A stretch of 26,110 bases of DNA, taken from Chara braunii (lineage: Eukaryota > Streptophyta > Charophyceae > Charales > Characeae). The notes under the pieces were generated by a model. That model was not told the origin of the DNA. It ran no database searches and saw nothing but the letters and a program-made list of their open reading frames with translations. The stretch spans positions 4,171,719-4,197,828 of the forward strand of contig BFEA01000008.1 in assembly GCA_003427395.1 (NCBI GenBank), given 5' to 3'. Positions 1-9,022 of the stretch are shown one piece after another. Numbering within the stretch: the first letter of the stretch is position 1; each line of letters opens with the position of its first letter. The translations under genes were made by a program, and so were the position numbers.

Positions 1-88
<88 letters not shown>
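1..88. repeat. (GA)n microsatellite
   Basis: Almost perfect GA dinucleotide repeat with one interruption (GAAAGA). It reaches the window edge, so its true length is unknown. A shorter GA-rich tract also occurs near 4770-4803. Confidence 0.97.
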
Positions 89-92
<4 letters not shown>

Positions 93-1094
93 GAAAGGCA
101 TTGACCGATACTAGTTGAACAGCGAATCAATTCGCAGATATCGGTTTGGTGACTGAGCAGCGGTCTGTGCGGACGGCCACGCACTATAAGGGAACCTTGG
201 TCTGTGGCGGGACTTCCTGTTGGATTTGGATCTGTTTCGAGCAGAGTTTCGCACTCAAGAAACAGAATTGAACTCTAGATCTCGCAGGTTATCAGTTCTT
301 AGATATTTGCATGGACAACTAGCGGATTGCTCGGGGTACACACCACAAGTCGGAGTGAACTCTCATTTAGATGGACAACATGAACGCACACCATCAGCGC
401 GGTGATACAATACGGATGCTGGCTTGTCATTTGCATGGACAAATCAATAACATAGATTCCTAACATTCACTCTTGTCATCGCAAACATCGATCTCCTCCT
501 TGACATGAGCATGTATAGGACTGTAAGACATTGGCATGAACATCGGAGATCGAAACACTCGTGTCATTTCTTTGCATGGACAAGATACGTAACATCCATT
601 CAGAACATTTACTCTTGTCACCGCAACGTGGAGATAGAAACACTCGCAACTTGCATAGTCTTTTCCTAATACTGCACCATCGTAAATGGAAACAACGCAC
701 GTAGAGTTGCGAGAAATGTTCAAACCACTGAACCGCACATTGCAAAGTAGACAGGGGTTGTTTCCGGAAAAACGTTCGAAGCAAAAAACAAGTAGTAGAT
801 AGAGGTTTGAGAGGCGTTGCAATAGGTGCTAGAGGCAACGTGTATGAAGTAGTAGATAGAGGTGCTAGAGGCAATAGTTGCAATAGGTGCGAGAGGCAAT
901 GTGTGATTGTCTGCATATCCACCATTTCAAGGTGCACATGCACATCATGTTCCACAAGATTGTATTTTAACATGTTTTCCCTTAAACACAAGGTCATAGA
1001 AGTACACAACACGACATCGCAAGACGACGTAACTTCGCGACACAGCAGAAAATAGCTGTAATACCAGAAGAGTTCATTAGAATTACAATCGCCC
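89..1094. other. Non-coding region with short dispersed repeats
   Basis: No convincing gene is visible. It holds a small palindrome GCGAATCAATTCGC at 122-135. Bases about 347-440 resemble 5771-5870: a variant of the AGTGCGA palindrome, then GATGGA, then CGCACACCATCAGCGC, then GGCTTGTCATTTGCAT. A 58-bp direct duplication starts at about 791 and 849 (GTAGTAGATAGAGG shared). Open frames here are low complexity and unlike any protein I know. Confidence 0.6.
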
Positions 1095-2102
1095 TTAAAC
1101 ACAAGGTCTGACCACACGTCCGTATCTTGTGACATACGGGGTTTCTCGCGGATGAGGTCGTGAACCGAAACCATACATGACATTCATAGATGATCCATAT
1201 ATGTGGCTCTGCGGTTCGTGGACAGTTGCATTCTTTGAAAACACGGACATGTATTTCATCATGACAAACGCTCCTGATCGTGCTAAAGAATTCCCTATAC
1301 AGTCTCGTATTTCGGACACTTTCTCTTCCACCTCATGCCATAATGATAAACATATGACCCGACCTGCTCTCACCAAGTCTGACTGCCCATCTACATCTGG
1401 GCGAGACATGACCGTCATGAACTTGGATCCCTTAAGCACCAGCTCGTTCCGTGCCACGAGCACAACCGCATCCACAAGTTTCCTACTTTTGTTTGAAGAA
1501 GCCCCACATAGCACTCTGGCGAAAGGACATCCGTCATCCGTCAACCGCACACAACAGTACGATAGAGCTTGTGGAGAAGTCCCTAGGCAACGGGGTGGGT
1601 AGTGTTCCAAGAATAAACAATGACGAGCGCAGTCCACCAACTCTTGCTTCTGCGAACTTCCCCAAGTTCGTGGTGAAGATGTGATGTACTCGCAGCCGAG
1701 GCGACGTCTGAAGCTGGTATGGTAGCGGATCGGTTTACCCTTATCGTCCAAGGTTTTTCGCTGGAGTACACCATCAGGCAGTGGAATGAGGCTCCCGAAC
1801 TCTAACATGTTGGCAAACTTGTAATGGCTTGCCCAAGGGCAGGCATGCTTCATCGCCTTCCAATCATTATCGTTCCATTCGTCAAGATGCCGGTTCATGT
1901 ACGGTTTGACGGGCATCCATGGGTCCTCGTCGAAGTCGAAGTCCTCTTTGGCTGCTTCATCGATCCACGTTTGACCATCATGATGCCGCACCGACGTCGC
2001 ACAAGGTGAAAACGGTTTTGCCAAGCGCATGTACTTCTCGGGACTCAAGCGCATGTGCGTCTCGGGACTCACGCTGACGCTTGTCGAAGGTCTCGATGAC
2101 AT
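1095..2102 (-). CDS. Family A hypothetical protein, copy 1 (335 aa, intact)
   Basis: I do not recognise this protein. It is the best preserved of three tandem, same-strand homologues (the others are at 2317-3321 and 3663-4568). Blocks conserved in all three include EDPWM near residues 59-63, a Trp-rich segment, CPWAS-YKFANMLEFGSLI at about 88-106, SPRTW at 143-147, and a second half with SNKSRKLVDAVV and LA-SG-FV-MKYMSVF. No signal peptide or membrane segment is obvious. Only Cys- and Trp-rich blocks stand out, with no catalytic signature I can name. The start was chosen because the DNA just upstream of the ATG (GTAGGG-GCGTAATG on the minus strand) is shared with copy 2. A short duplication SPETHMRL/SPEKYMRL lies at residues 12-27. 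The preserved frame and conserved blocks make it likely coding; the function is unknown. Confidence 0.62.
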   Translation of the reverse strand: MSSRPSTSVSVSPETHMRLSPEKYMRLAKPFSPCATSVRHHDGQTWIDEAAKEDFDFDEDPWMPVKPYMNRHLDEWNDNDWKAMKHACPWASHYKFANMLEFGSLIPLPDGVLQRKTLDDKGKPIRYHTSFRRRLGCEYITSSPRTWGSSQKQELVDCARHCLFLEHYPPRCLGTSPQALSYCCVRLTDDGCPFARVLCGASSNKSRKLVDAVVLVARNELVLKGSKFMTVMSRPDVDGQSDLVRAGRVICLSLWHEVEEKVSEIRDCIGNSLARSGAFVMMKYMSVFSKNATVHEPQSHIYGSSMNVMYGFGSRPHPRETPYVTRYGRVVRPCV

Positions 2103-2252
2103 TACGCTCCCTACATATCACGGACACACAAACGACACAAACGCGCGTGTAGACCGTCGTAAATAAAGTTGTCCAATGATAAGTCCCCTGGTGCGGCCAA
2201 CACTCAACCGTCACGCCCGCACTACATATCAACAAGCTCGTCACTTAATCAC

Positions 2253-2323
2253 AGTGCGAGTGAACTCTCACTTACGTGCGAGCTAACCCTCACTTAAGCA
2301 AAGTGCGAGTGAACTCTCACTTA
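2253..2323. repeat. Two copies of the AGTGCGAGT palindromic word
   Basis: AGTGCGAGTGAACTCTCACT occurs at 2253-2272 and again at 2302-2321, with a third partial copy (GTGCGAGCTAACCCTCAC) between them. Each is an inverted repeat with a two-base centre. They sit between family A copies 1 and 2 and belong to the window-wide motif class. Confidence 0.75.
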
Positions 2324-3321
2324 AGTCTGACCACACGTCCAGATCTAGTGACATTCGGGGTTCCCCGGGGACGAGGTCGTGTAGCGAAGCCATACAAAGC
2401 ATTCATTGATGATCCGTACATGCGGATCTGCGGTTCGTCGACTGATGCACTCTCCGAAAAGACGGACATGTATTTCATCCTGACAAACACTCCCGATTGT
2501 GCTAAGGAATTCCCTATACAGTTCCGTATATCGGACACTTTCTCCTCGACCTCATGATGCGACGGAAATTTTTGGACCGGCCCTGCTATAACAAAATCTC
2601 GCCACCCATCTACACGTTCAGGCCCTCGCGTCGGCACGAATTTGGACCCCTCAATTACCACCTCGTTGCATGATACAAGCACAACTGCATCGACGAGTTT
2701 CCTGCTCTTGTTTGAAGCAGCAACACATAGAACGCTAGCGAAATCAAACCTGGACACTTTCAATCGCACACAACATTATGACACAACTTGTGGAGAATTC
2801 CCGGGGCACCGGAGCGGGTACTGGTCCAGGAACGAGCAGTGACGAGCGAAGTCCACCAACTCTTGTTTCTGCGAGCCTCCCTAAGTTCGTGGCAATGATC
2901 TGACGGAGTGGCACTCGAGGCGGCTGAAATGACGGCTAATGCAGCCCAGTGCTCTGCGCATATGGTTCAGGAACTTGTGTCCGAGGACAGCGTCAGACAG
3001 TATGATGAGGTTCCCGAACTCCAACATGTTGGCGAATTTGTACTGGCTTGCCCAAGGGCAGTAACTCTCCATTGTGGCCCAATTCCCATCGCACCAATCG
3101 TCAATATGCCCGTCCATACATGGGACGACGGTCATCCAGGGGTCCTCGTCGAAGTCCTCCGCGGTCGCTCCGTGGATCGTAGTCACACCGTTGAAATGCC
3201 GCACTGATCTCGCGCAAGGAGGAAACAGTTCTGCCAAGCGAATGTGCGTTTCGGGACTCATGGTTTGTGGTGTCGAGAAGATCGACTCAAAGATTCGTAA
3301 TGTCGAGAAGGACGCCTCCAT
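2317..3321 (-). pseudogene. Family A hypothetical protein, copy 2 (two nonsense codons)
   Basis: Homologue of the 1095-2102 gene, same strand, same order of conserved blocks (MSPETHIRL, EDPWM, CPWAS-YKFANMLEFG, SNKSRKLVDAVV, LA-SGVFVRMKYMSVF). The reading frame is continuous from the ATG at 3321 to 2317 apart from two stops. TAG at 2881-2883 falls exactly where copy 1 has the Trp of SPRTW, consistent with TGG to TAG. TAA at 2776-2778 falls where copies 1 and 3 have the Tyr of SYCC/SYYC. The C-terminus (GRVVR) and the flanking DNA GTCTGACCACACGTC downstream are shared with copy 1, so the duplication includes flanks. The start at 3321 is homologous to that of copy 1; an upstream ATG at 3423 is also in frame. 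An intron is unlikely because readable homologous sequence continues on both sides of each stop. Function unknown. Confidence 0.7.
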
Positions 3322-3474
3322 TACGCACCCTACACACCACGCGCACATACCAAACGATACACACGGGCACGGCAACGTGTATGAACATAGTTGGCGAACG
3401 GGAACTGCCGTGGCCATGCCCACACGCAGTCGTCAAGACATTCACTCAAGCGGATTGCTCCGGGTTCAGAGCAG

Positions 3475-3574
3475 AAGTGCGAGTGAACTCGCAGTTAGAT
3501 GGAGAGACAGGTGGTCACACCGCTGAAGTGGAATGCTCGTGGTGCACACAGCAAGTGCAAGTGAACTCGCACTT
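3475..3574. repeat. Two palindromic-word repeats with GATGGAGAGA tails
   Basis: Copies at 3475-3496 and 3553-3574 read AAGTGC(G/A)AGTGAACTCGCA and are each followed by TTAGATGGAGAGA-AGGTG. The same word plus tail recurs near 5687, 5777 and 7466, defining a longer dispersed repeat of about 50-100 bp rather than the palindrome alone. Confidence 0.75.
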
Positions 3575-3662
3575 AGATGGAGAGATAGGTGCGCACACCA
3601 TGAGCTTATGTGTGTAATGTATAAGGAAATCAGCGTGCAACATCCGTTCAGAACTTTCACTT

Positions 3663-4568
3663 CTACCGATGACGACAAGCCGCTGTGTACATGCGTTCAT
3701 TCAAAGTTCGAAGAGGCGACCCGAACGTAAGACACTGCGGCCCATCGACTGGAGCATCTTCCACGAACATAGAAATATATTTCATGCGAACGAACCCGGT
3801 CCTTCCGGCTAGAGACCTCCCTATAGCATCTCGTATAGAGGACGCTTGAGCTTCAACCTCACGCCAAGCGTCCACCCTACCCCCAATTACCAAATCCCAT
3901 GTCCCTTCGTATTCTATTGTGACTAAACCGATAATGTCTCTCCTGAGGTGCAACTCATTCCTGGACACGTAGACCACAGCGTCAGTCAAGGTCCTACTCC
4001 GATTCGAACACGCGACGCAAAGGACCCTAGATAAGAATAACTTTCCAAGACGCAATCTAACGCAGTAGTAGGAAACTGCTCGAGGCAGCCCTGGAGAGCG
4101 CAACGGGTACTGATCGAGGAACTCGGAATGTCGTGCACAGGCAAGCAACTCGTGTTTCAGCGAGCAGGACCATGTGCGCGGCGAAGCAGTTACGACACTG
4201 CAGGCCAACACATTTTGATGATGAGGAATATTCAGCTTTGCACTCAAGCAACGGCACCAAACTGAACCCAGCACAGCTCTAGGCACGGGAATGAGACTCC
4301 CAAACTCGCACATGTTAGCGAACTTGTAGTCGTCCGCCCACGGACACTCCCTGAGCATTATGTCCCATTCAAACTCCTTCCACGAGTCAAGGGGAGCATC
4401 AGTGAACGGGGGGACCATCATCCAAGGATCACACTCCATCTCGTCTCTTGTCGCACCGTCAATAACAGTGGAGTTTCCACTATCGGAGACGCGCAGCGTG
4501 CATGGGGGGAAAGGGTATGCCATGTGCTCACGCCAATCACCCAGGATAATAAACTCCAACATGGCCAT
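3663..4568 (-). CDS. Family A hypothetical protein, copy 3 (302 aa, intact but diverged)
   Basis: Third tandem member of the unrecognised family A, with an uninterrupted frame. Shared blocks: PFPPC near the N-terminus, IDGAT, DPWM, CPWAD-YKFANMCEFGSLIPVP, SPRTW, ELLACARH-EFLDQYPLR, SYYCVRL, SNRSRTLTDAVV, GFVRMKYISMF. It is more diverged from copies 1 and 2 than they are from each other, so it probably arose from an older duplication. The ATG at 4568 was chosen (MAMLEFIILGDW); the frame is open further upstream to 4616 but without an ATG and into a run of twelve A on the plus strand. No targeting signal is clear. It ends at 3663, about 340 bp downstream of the start of copy 2. Function unknown. 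Confidence 0.62.
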   Translation of the reverse strand: MAMLEFIILGDWREHMAYPFPPCTLRVSDSGNSTVIDGATRDEMECDPWMMVPPFTDAPLDSWKEFEWDIMLRECPWADDYKFANMCEFGSLIPVPRAVLGSVWCRCLSAKLNIPHHQNVLACSVVTASPRTWSCSLKHELLACARHSEFLDQYPLRSPGLPRAVSYYCVRLRLGKLFLSRVLCVACSNRSRTLTDAVVYVSRNELHLRRDIIGLVTIEYEGTWDLVIGGRVDAWREVEAQASSIRDAIGRSLAGRTGFVRMKYISMFVEDAPVDGPQCLTFGSPLRTLNERMYTAACRHR

Positions 4569-4652
4569 CGCGACCGACAAATGCCCTGCAGGCCACAAAA
4601 AAAAAAAATTAAGCAAATGCTTTCACCCAGCTCACAGGGAAAGAAAATAACC

Positions 4653-5099
4653 ATGCCCCCCAAGGGCGTCCGTCGAAACTACGATGACGGGCGTCTTGTT
4701 GAACACGACCACCACAGCACGGCCGCACTGCACCCAGACGGGCGAGAGGCACATCAACGGGCATGGCAGGAGAGAGAGAGGCAGAGACAGAGAGAGAGAG
4801 AGACTCTAATTGAACAACATTTGACAGAGAACTGTAAGGAAGTGTCAAACAGCACTACATGTATGCCAGGCCGAGCACCCACAGGCACGTATACAAGCAA
4901 TGGAAGTGACCACGAGCCCTCTGCATCGGTTGAGATGACCACCTTCAAGAAGTGCCAAACAGTCGGCGGTCTCAGGTCTCTAGTGCTAAAAGCATTCTTA
5001 GGGGACCTTGCGGCAGAACTGCTTGGCGTAGCACTAGATGCTCACCAAACAGTTTTGGATGTCGATCGTATGGACACATCATATGATGCTTACCAGTAA
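4653..5099 (+). CDS. Possible small basic/acidic ORF (148 aa)
   Basis: ATG in a reasonable context (ACCATGC). The N-terminus is MPPKGVRRNYDDGR, followed by a charged RQRERE segment that simply translates the local GA-rich tract, then Ser/Thr-rich sequence. The 3' third lies in a 268-bp tandem duplication whose second unit (from 5261) does not keep the frame open in the same way. No homologue is recognised. It could equally be chance open frame in repetitive DNA. Confidence 0.2.
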   Translation: MPPKGVRRNYDDGRLVEHDHHSTAALHPDGREAHQRAWQERERQRQRERETLIEQHLTENCKEVSNSTTCMPGRAPTGTYTSNGSDHEPSASVEMTTFKKCQTVGGLRSLVLKAFLGDLAAELLGVALDAHQTVLDVDRMDTSYDAYQ

Positions 5100-5515
5100 G
5101 TAGCGGCTGATTGCAGGACCTTCTATCCGGTGTGGATTTTTGAAAGCAGATTTGACGCAATCCACCGTTAGATCCATTCCGGCGAGGGGGACCTGCCATT
5201 CTGTCGTTGTTTATTGTACTCATCACGTGGGAATCGACGACGTGAGGAACCGACAATGAACATTCTTAGGGGACTTTGCGACCGTGTATGAAACTTATTG
5301 GCGTAGCACTAGATGCTCACCAAGCAGTTCTGGATGTTGGTTATATCGACACATCATATGATGCCTTACAAGCAAACTGTGGCCGAATCGACCCCCATCC
5401 CCGGTGTGGATCTATGAGAGCAGATTTGACGCAATCCACCGTTAGATCCACATCGGAGAGGTGAACCGGTCATCCTGCCGCTGTTCAGTGTAGTCATCAT
5501 GTGGGAGTCAACATC
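4993..5515. repeat. Tandem duplication, about 268-bp period
   Basis: CATTCTTAGGGGAC starts at 4993 and again at 5261. Both units contain GGCGTAGCACTAGATGCTCA, GACACATCATATGATGC and CAGATTTGACGCAATCCACC in the same order, and both end in a GTGGGA-TC box. The units differ by many substitutions and small indels, so the duplication is not recent. Confidence 0.85.
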
Positions 5516-5686
5516 GCAAGAACCCAACGATGTTCCAATTGGGACGTGCTCTTGTTTCGTGATGTGCAGGTGCTTACCGGTGGTTCGTTTGCAGAAGTCG
5601 GAAGAGAAGGAGAGAGGGAAACATTTGCAGGTTGCCTGTTGTTTTCGTAAAGGTCAAATTGAAGCAAAGTGTGATGCGTTCATTCA

Positions 5687-5870
5687 AAGTGCGAATGAAC
5701 TCGCACTTAGATGGAGGGTGCAGTTGAAGAAAAGGAGAGAGGGAAATAGTTGCAGGGTGCTCGTCGTTCACACCAGAAGTGGGAATGAACTCGCACTTAG
5801 ATGGAGAAGCAGGTGCGCACACCATCAGCGCGATGATTTAATATGGACGTTGGCTTGTCATTTGCATATT
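5687..5870. repeat. Palindromic-word dispersed repeat pair
   Basis: AAGTGCGAATGAACTCGCAC at 5687-5706 and AAGTGGGAATGAACTCGCAC at 5777-5796, each followed by TTAGATGGAG. The second copy continues as a longer repeat (CGCACACCATCAGCGC, GGCTTGTCATTTGCAT) that matches 347-440. Confidence 0.75.
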
Positions 5871-6210
5871 ACCCGGTGAAAATATCATCAAATCTTTGTA
5901 TGGAGAAGATACATATCCATTCCTATAAGTAATTTTTGTCATCGCCTTCAAGTTGCCTAGTGTTTTTCTAAAAGGTGCAGTTGCACACCACAAGGAGAGT
6001 TTCCAGAAATCATTCAATGCAAAAAAATCATTCAATGACAAATTGCAAAGTACACTGAGTCGTTTTCAAAAACAAATCAATACAAAATTGCAAAGTACAC
6101 GGAAGCTTTCCAAAATTCACAAAGTACATGAAGCCTTTCCAAAAATCATTGAAGGACACGTTCTAAGGCACATGTAGGCATTCCAAAAATCATTCCAGCC
6201 CACTTTGTAT
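5871..6210. other. AT-rich non-coding region with degenerate short repeats
   Basis: No gene is seen. Words such as AAATCATTCAATG, ATTGCAAAGTACAC and TTCCAAAAATCATT recur irregularly between about 6000 and 6200, suggesting an eroded repeat. ATTGCAAAGTA also occurs near 740 (CATTGCAAAGTAGAC). Confidence 0.5.
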
Positions 6211-6353
6211 AGTCTACATGACATGCCCTTATCTATAGAAGACGCTTTCGTACAGTCTATATCACTCCCCCTCTTCACATCGTATACTCTACATGACATG
6301 CCTTTTTCTACAGAGGACGCTTCCGTACAGTCTATATCACTCCCTCTCTTCGC
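6211..6353. repeat. Tandem duplication, about 75-bp period
   Basis: Two units starting at 6211 and 6286 share CTACATGACATGCC, then CTATAGAAGACGCTT/CTACAGAGGACGCTT, then CGTACAGTCTATATCACTCC. Confidence 0.85.
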
Positions 6354-6413
6354 CACAAGCAGAAAAGTCCTGCATTACACATGAAACAAACCCTACCTCT
6401 AATACGAACATGT

Positions 6414-6480
6414 CGAAGACCTACACAAACGCTGATTCGAGCCGAAGACCTACACGAACGCTGATTCGTGCCGAAGTCCT
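6414..6480. repeat. 29-bp tandem repeat (about 2.3 copies)
   Basis: CGAAGACCTACAC(A/G)AACGCT units start at 6414 and 6443, and a partial unit CGAAGTCCTGC starts at 6472. CGAAGTCCTGCATTA also resembles AAAAGTCCTGCATTA at about 6363. Confidence 0.8.
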
Positions 6481-6857
6481 GCATTAGACAAAAGGTCATC
6501 CGAACCCGACACGATGTTCACCTGCCTACACAAGTCCCAGACAGAAGCTCATCCAAGCCCGACATGATGTCCACGACGTGATAGGGTCAGACCCACTGCA
6601 AAAGGAGTGAGGTGATAAATGAGAGTCTATTCGCATATAGAATCCGAATACCCTGAGACGATGAGTATCTTCGTAGCATGCGTTGCGTGAAAAGAGTTAG
6701 TACGATCTTCATGGTAGCAGCATGTACAATCTTCGAGTAGCCTCCCGCGATCGTCGGCATTGCGCTCGTCTTGAACTCGATTAAAAGGACTTGGTTCGGG
6801 AATTCGGGCCTCAAGATCTGCTTCGATATTCGGCAAGTCGTGCATGAGTAAATATCT

Positions 6858-7382
6858 TTAAACTCGATTCAAATTGCTCCAGTGACGGATTTGGAACGGA
6901 TAACGATCTCCCCAGAACGGGGGACTGTCATCATTTTCTCTCACGCCGGATACAAGGAATAATTCTCCATCCAAGCACGAGGCGATATGCATGATGAAGA
7001 TCGATAAGAAAAACGTAATGGCAGGCTCACAACCTTCTGGCATTCTATCGAAAGATGTGCTGGTTACGTACGAATAATACAAACAGCTTCTCAACTCCCC
7101 TTCGGACGCAATGTAGAAATCAATTATGAAGACGGGCCTGTCGCATAGCGTGACCATCACAATGTACTGAAAAGCTGGGGTAGGCGGGGGCAAAACAGAT
7201 GGCTGGACACGAGCGCAAACGTCTTCAGGGACCGGAAAGTAGCGGTATCTGGGAAGCCCAATGTTGCCAAACCACTCTAAACCATAAATATTCTCAACTA
7301 CGGTAACAACTGCACATCGCAGACTTTCGCAGTAGCCCAGGTCTCTGACAACGATCGTCCCACTGAAACTTCCAGACGACAT
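6858..7382 (-). CDS. Hypothetical protein (174 aa)
   Basis: Unrecognised ORF with an ATG start at 7382. The first half is mixed hydrophobic/polar. The middle has several beta-strand-like hydrophobic stretches (YIVMVTLCDRPVFIIDFYI) and a more hydrophobic segment near residues 120-135 (ITFFLSIFIMHIAS). That could be a membrane span or simply a buried helix. It ends SNLNRV then TAA at 6858-6860. The same frame stays open for about 75 codons after the TAA (to about 6627), with an acidic and then His/Cys-containing segment, so the stop could be a mutation. No clear homology to family A or B in this window. Possibly a single-copy member of the same accessory cluster. Confidence 0.4.
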   Translation of the reverse strand: MSSGSFSGTIVVRDLGYCESLRCAVVTVVENIYGLEWFGNIGLPRYRYFPVPEDVCARVQPSVLPPPTPAFQYIVMVTLCDRPVFIIDFYIASEGELRSCLYYSYVTSTSFDRMPEGCEPAITFFLSIFIMHIASCLDGELFLVSGVRENDDSPPFWGDRYPFQIRHWSNLNRV

Positions 7383-7596
7383 CCTGCATCAGAAAAGAGA
7401 ACAGCGCCATTGTCATATACTGAGAGGTGGGTAAACGGCAAAGTTGAGACCGTCTGATGTTGGCAAAGTGCGAATGAACTCGTAATTAGATGGACAGCTT
7501 GTCATGCAACGGGGTATACTGAAGGGGACGGGCTGTAAGCATAGTGCGAGTCTATTCGCACTACAGAAAAGACGAAGCCACTAATTCAGAACGCTG

Positions 7597-8495
7597 CTAG
7601 TGAAGATGTAGATGTCCAACATTGCAGTAAGGGCAGTCGCACACATATCCCGTCTTCCCGTTGCGCAGAGTCACTTCCTGAGGTCCGGAGGCTGAATAAT
7701 CCAGATGGCGATAAACAAATCGTAATTCGTTGTCCCTATGTTCGACTTTGAAATTTATTTCGTAGCAGCTATCAAAGAGGTAGTAAAGTTGTTGGTGCAC
7801 CAAACAGTCGACCCGCAAATGCAGCTCATCTTTGAGTGCTTGATCTATGGCGAGCCTGTTTTTGAACCGTGCAAGGGAACCAGTAGGGCCGGATGTGTGA
7901 AACGCTTGAAAAGAAGTGAGCTTGACACCGTGAAATTCCTCCCTTGCGAGAAAAAGAGCTCTCATTCGTCGACCGTCCACCTTGACGGCAGTGAAGAACG
8001 TCACGACGGTGGTGCCTCGATTACACACCCTCGCTCGACCGAAGTAGTCTATGATCACCGGCGCCGACTTCGTCGGTTGGCCGAGGCAAAACCAGACACA
8101 CAATTTTTGATTCAACTTGTCCAACGACGACCAGTTAAGTTTCTCACATAAAATGTGCCATGCTTCAACCATCTTAGAAGTTTGGACGGGTCCCTCTTCA
8201 AGGGGTTCCCTCTTCAGAAGTAACTCCAACCTGATAGGGTATGCCTGTACATCCTTCATCAGAGTGTACAGGTACCAAATGTTCGACCCTACATCACGAC
8301 AATCCGAAGTTGTCCTTCTTCCACACGTTGTCACGAAGGGATTTCCCCGTCCGGGGCAACATCATCTTCGAGGTGCAGGTAGTCACGGTATAGACCAGAT
8401 CGTCCAATGTCTTCCCAAATGTTCTTCGACAAAATGATTAGATCGACATCTGGCGCTGAGGACTTCCTACTCTGCGACGAAGCCCCGATATTCAT
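7597..8495 (-). pseudogene. Family B hypothetical protein, copy 1 (N-terminal frameshift)
   Basis: Unrecognised protein homologous to 9023-9916. The main open part (7597-8334) contains PVIIDYFGRARVCNRGT, TFFTAVKVDG-RMRALFLAREEF, RVDCLVHQQLYYLFD, and a C-terminal CDCPYCNVGH that could bind a metal ion (C-x-C-P-Y-C-x2-G-H). Upstream, from an ATG at 8495, another frame encodes DVDLIILSKNIWED and DYLHLEDDVAPDGEIP. This aligns with DTDLIIMNKCIWVQ and DYLHIEAGVGLDGYIAP of copy 2. The two frames are separated by a TGA just after EIPS (near 8331) and a single-base shift near GSNIWYLY (about 8290-8300), so the gene looks broken. A short intron across that interval cannot be fully excluded. Function unknown. 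Confidence 0.55.
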
Positions 8496-9022
8496 TCTGC
8501 ATCAGCGGAGAAATGCAAGGAAGCGCGTCAGTTGCGATTCTCGCAAGTGCATAAGCAAAAATTCAAGGAATGTTATATGCACGAAAGGGTTTGATAATTG
8601 GTAATTGGTTCGCACATCGGAAGAGAGCGTAAGTTTTCTAACCGCCGTCTAATGCTGACTTATTTTCTACACGTCATTCATATGGGTCGATAAGTGAGAC
8701 TAGATTCACACTTCGCAAATCAGCGCAAGTCCTGCAACCGTCGCCGACGATTGGCAAATAAATGACGGTAGATTCGCACTTCGCAACTGAGCACAAGTCC
8801 TGCAACCGCCGCTCAACATCTCCAACACGTCGTTCATGTGGAACGGTCAGACTACTCTCTTATTGGGTGGAACGGTCAGACTACTCTCTTATTGGGTGGA
8901 ACGGTCAGACTACTCTCTTAATCAACGCAAGTCCTGCAATGATGGCGTCGATGAACGGTGAGGTCGTCCTATGAGTACAGCAGCAAAGTGCGAACTAACT
9001 CAGAGTTGTCTCACATAGCAGG
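8496..9022. other. Intergenic region with short direct repeats
   Basis: No gene is seen. A 68-bp direct repeat starts at 8701 and 8769 (TAGATTC(A/G)CACTTCGCAA, then AGTCCTGCAACCG). It is followed by the 29-bp triplication at 8838-8924 and another AGTCCTGCAA at about 8930. A half palindrome AAGTGCGAACTAACTC occurs near 8985. Confidence 0.6.
8838..8924. repeat. 29-bp perfect tandem triplication
   Basis: Units beginning GTGGAACGGTCAGACTACTC start at 8838, 8867 and 8896. They are essentially identical, which indicates a recent slippage or duplication event. Confidence 0.95.

Noticed and set aside
476-1183. 235-codon open frame on the minus strand
   Set aside because: It overlaps the 3' end of family A copy 1 in another frame and its middle is low-complexity Leu/Pro/Thr translation of a local repeat; no homologue in the window.
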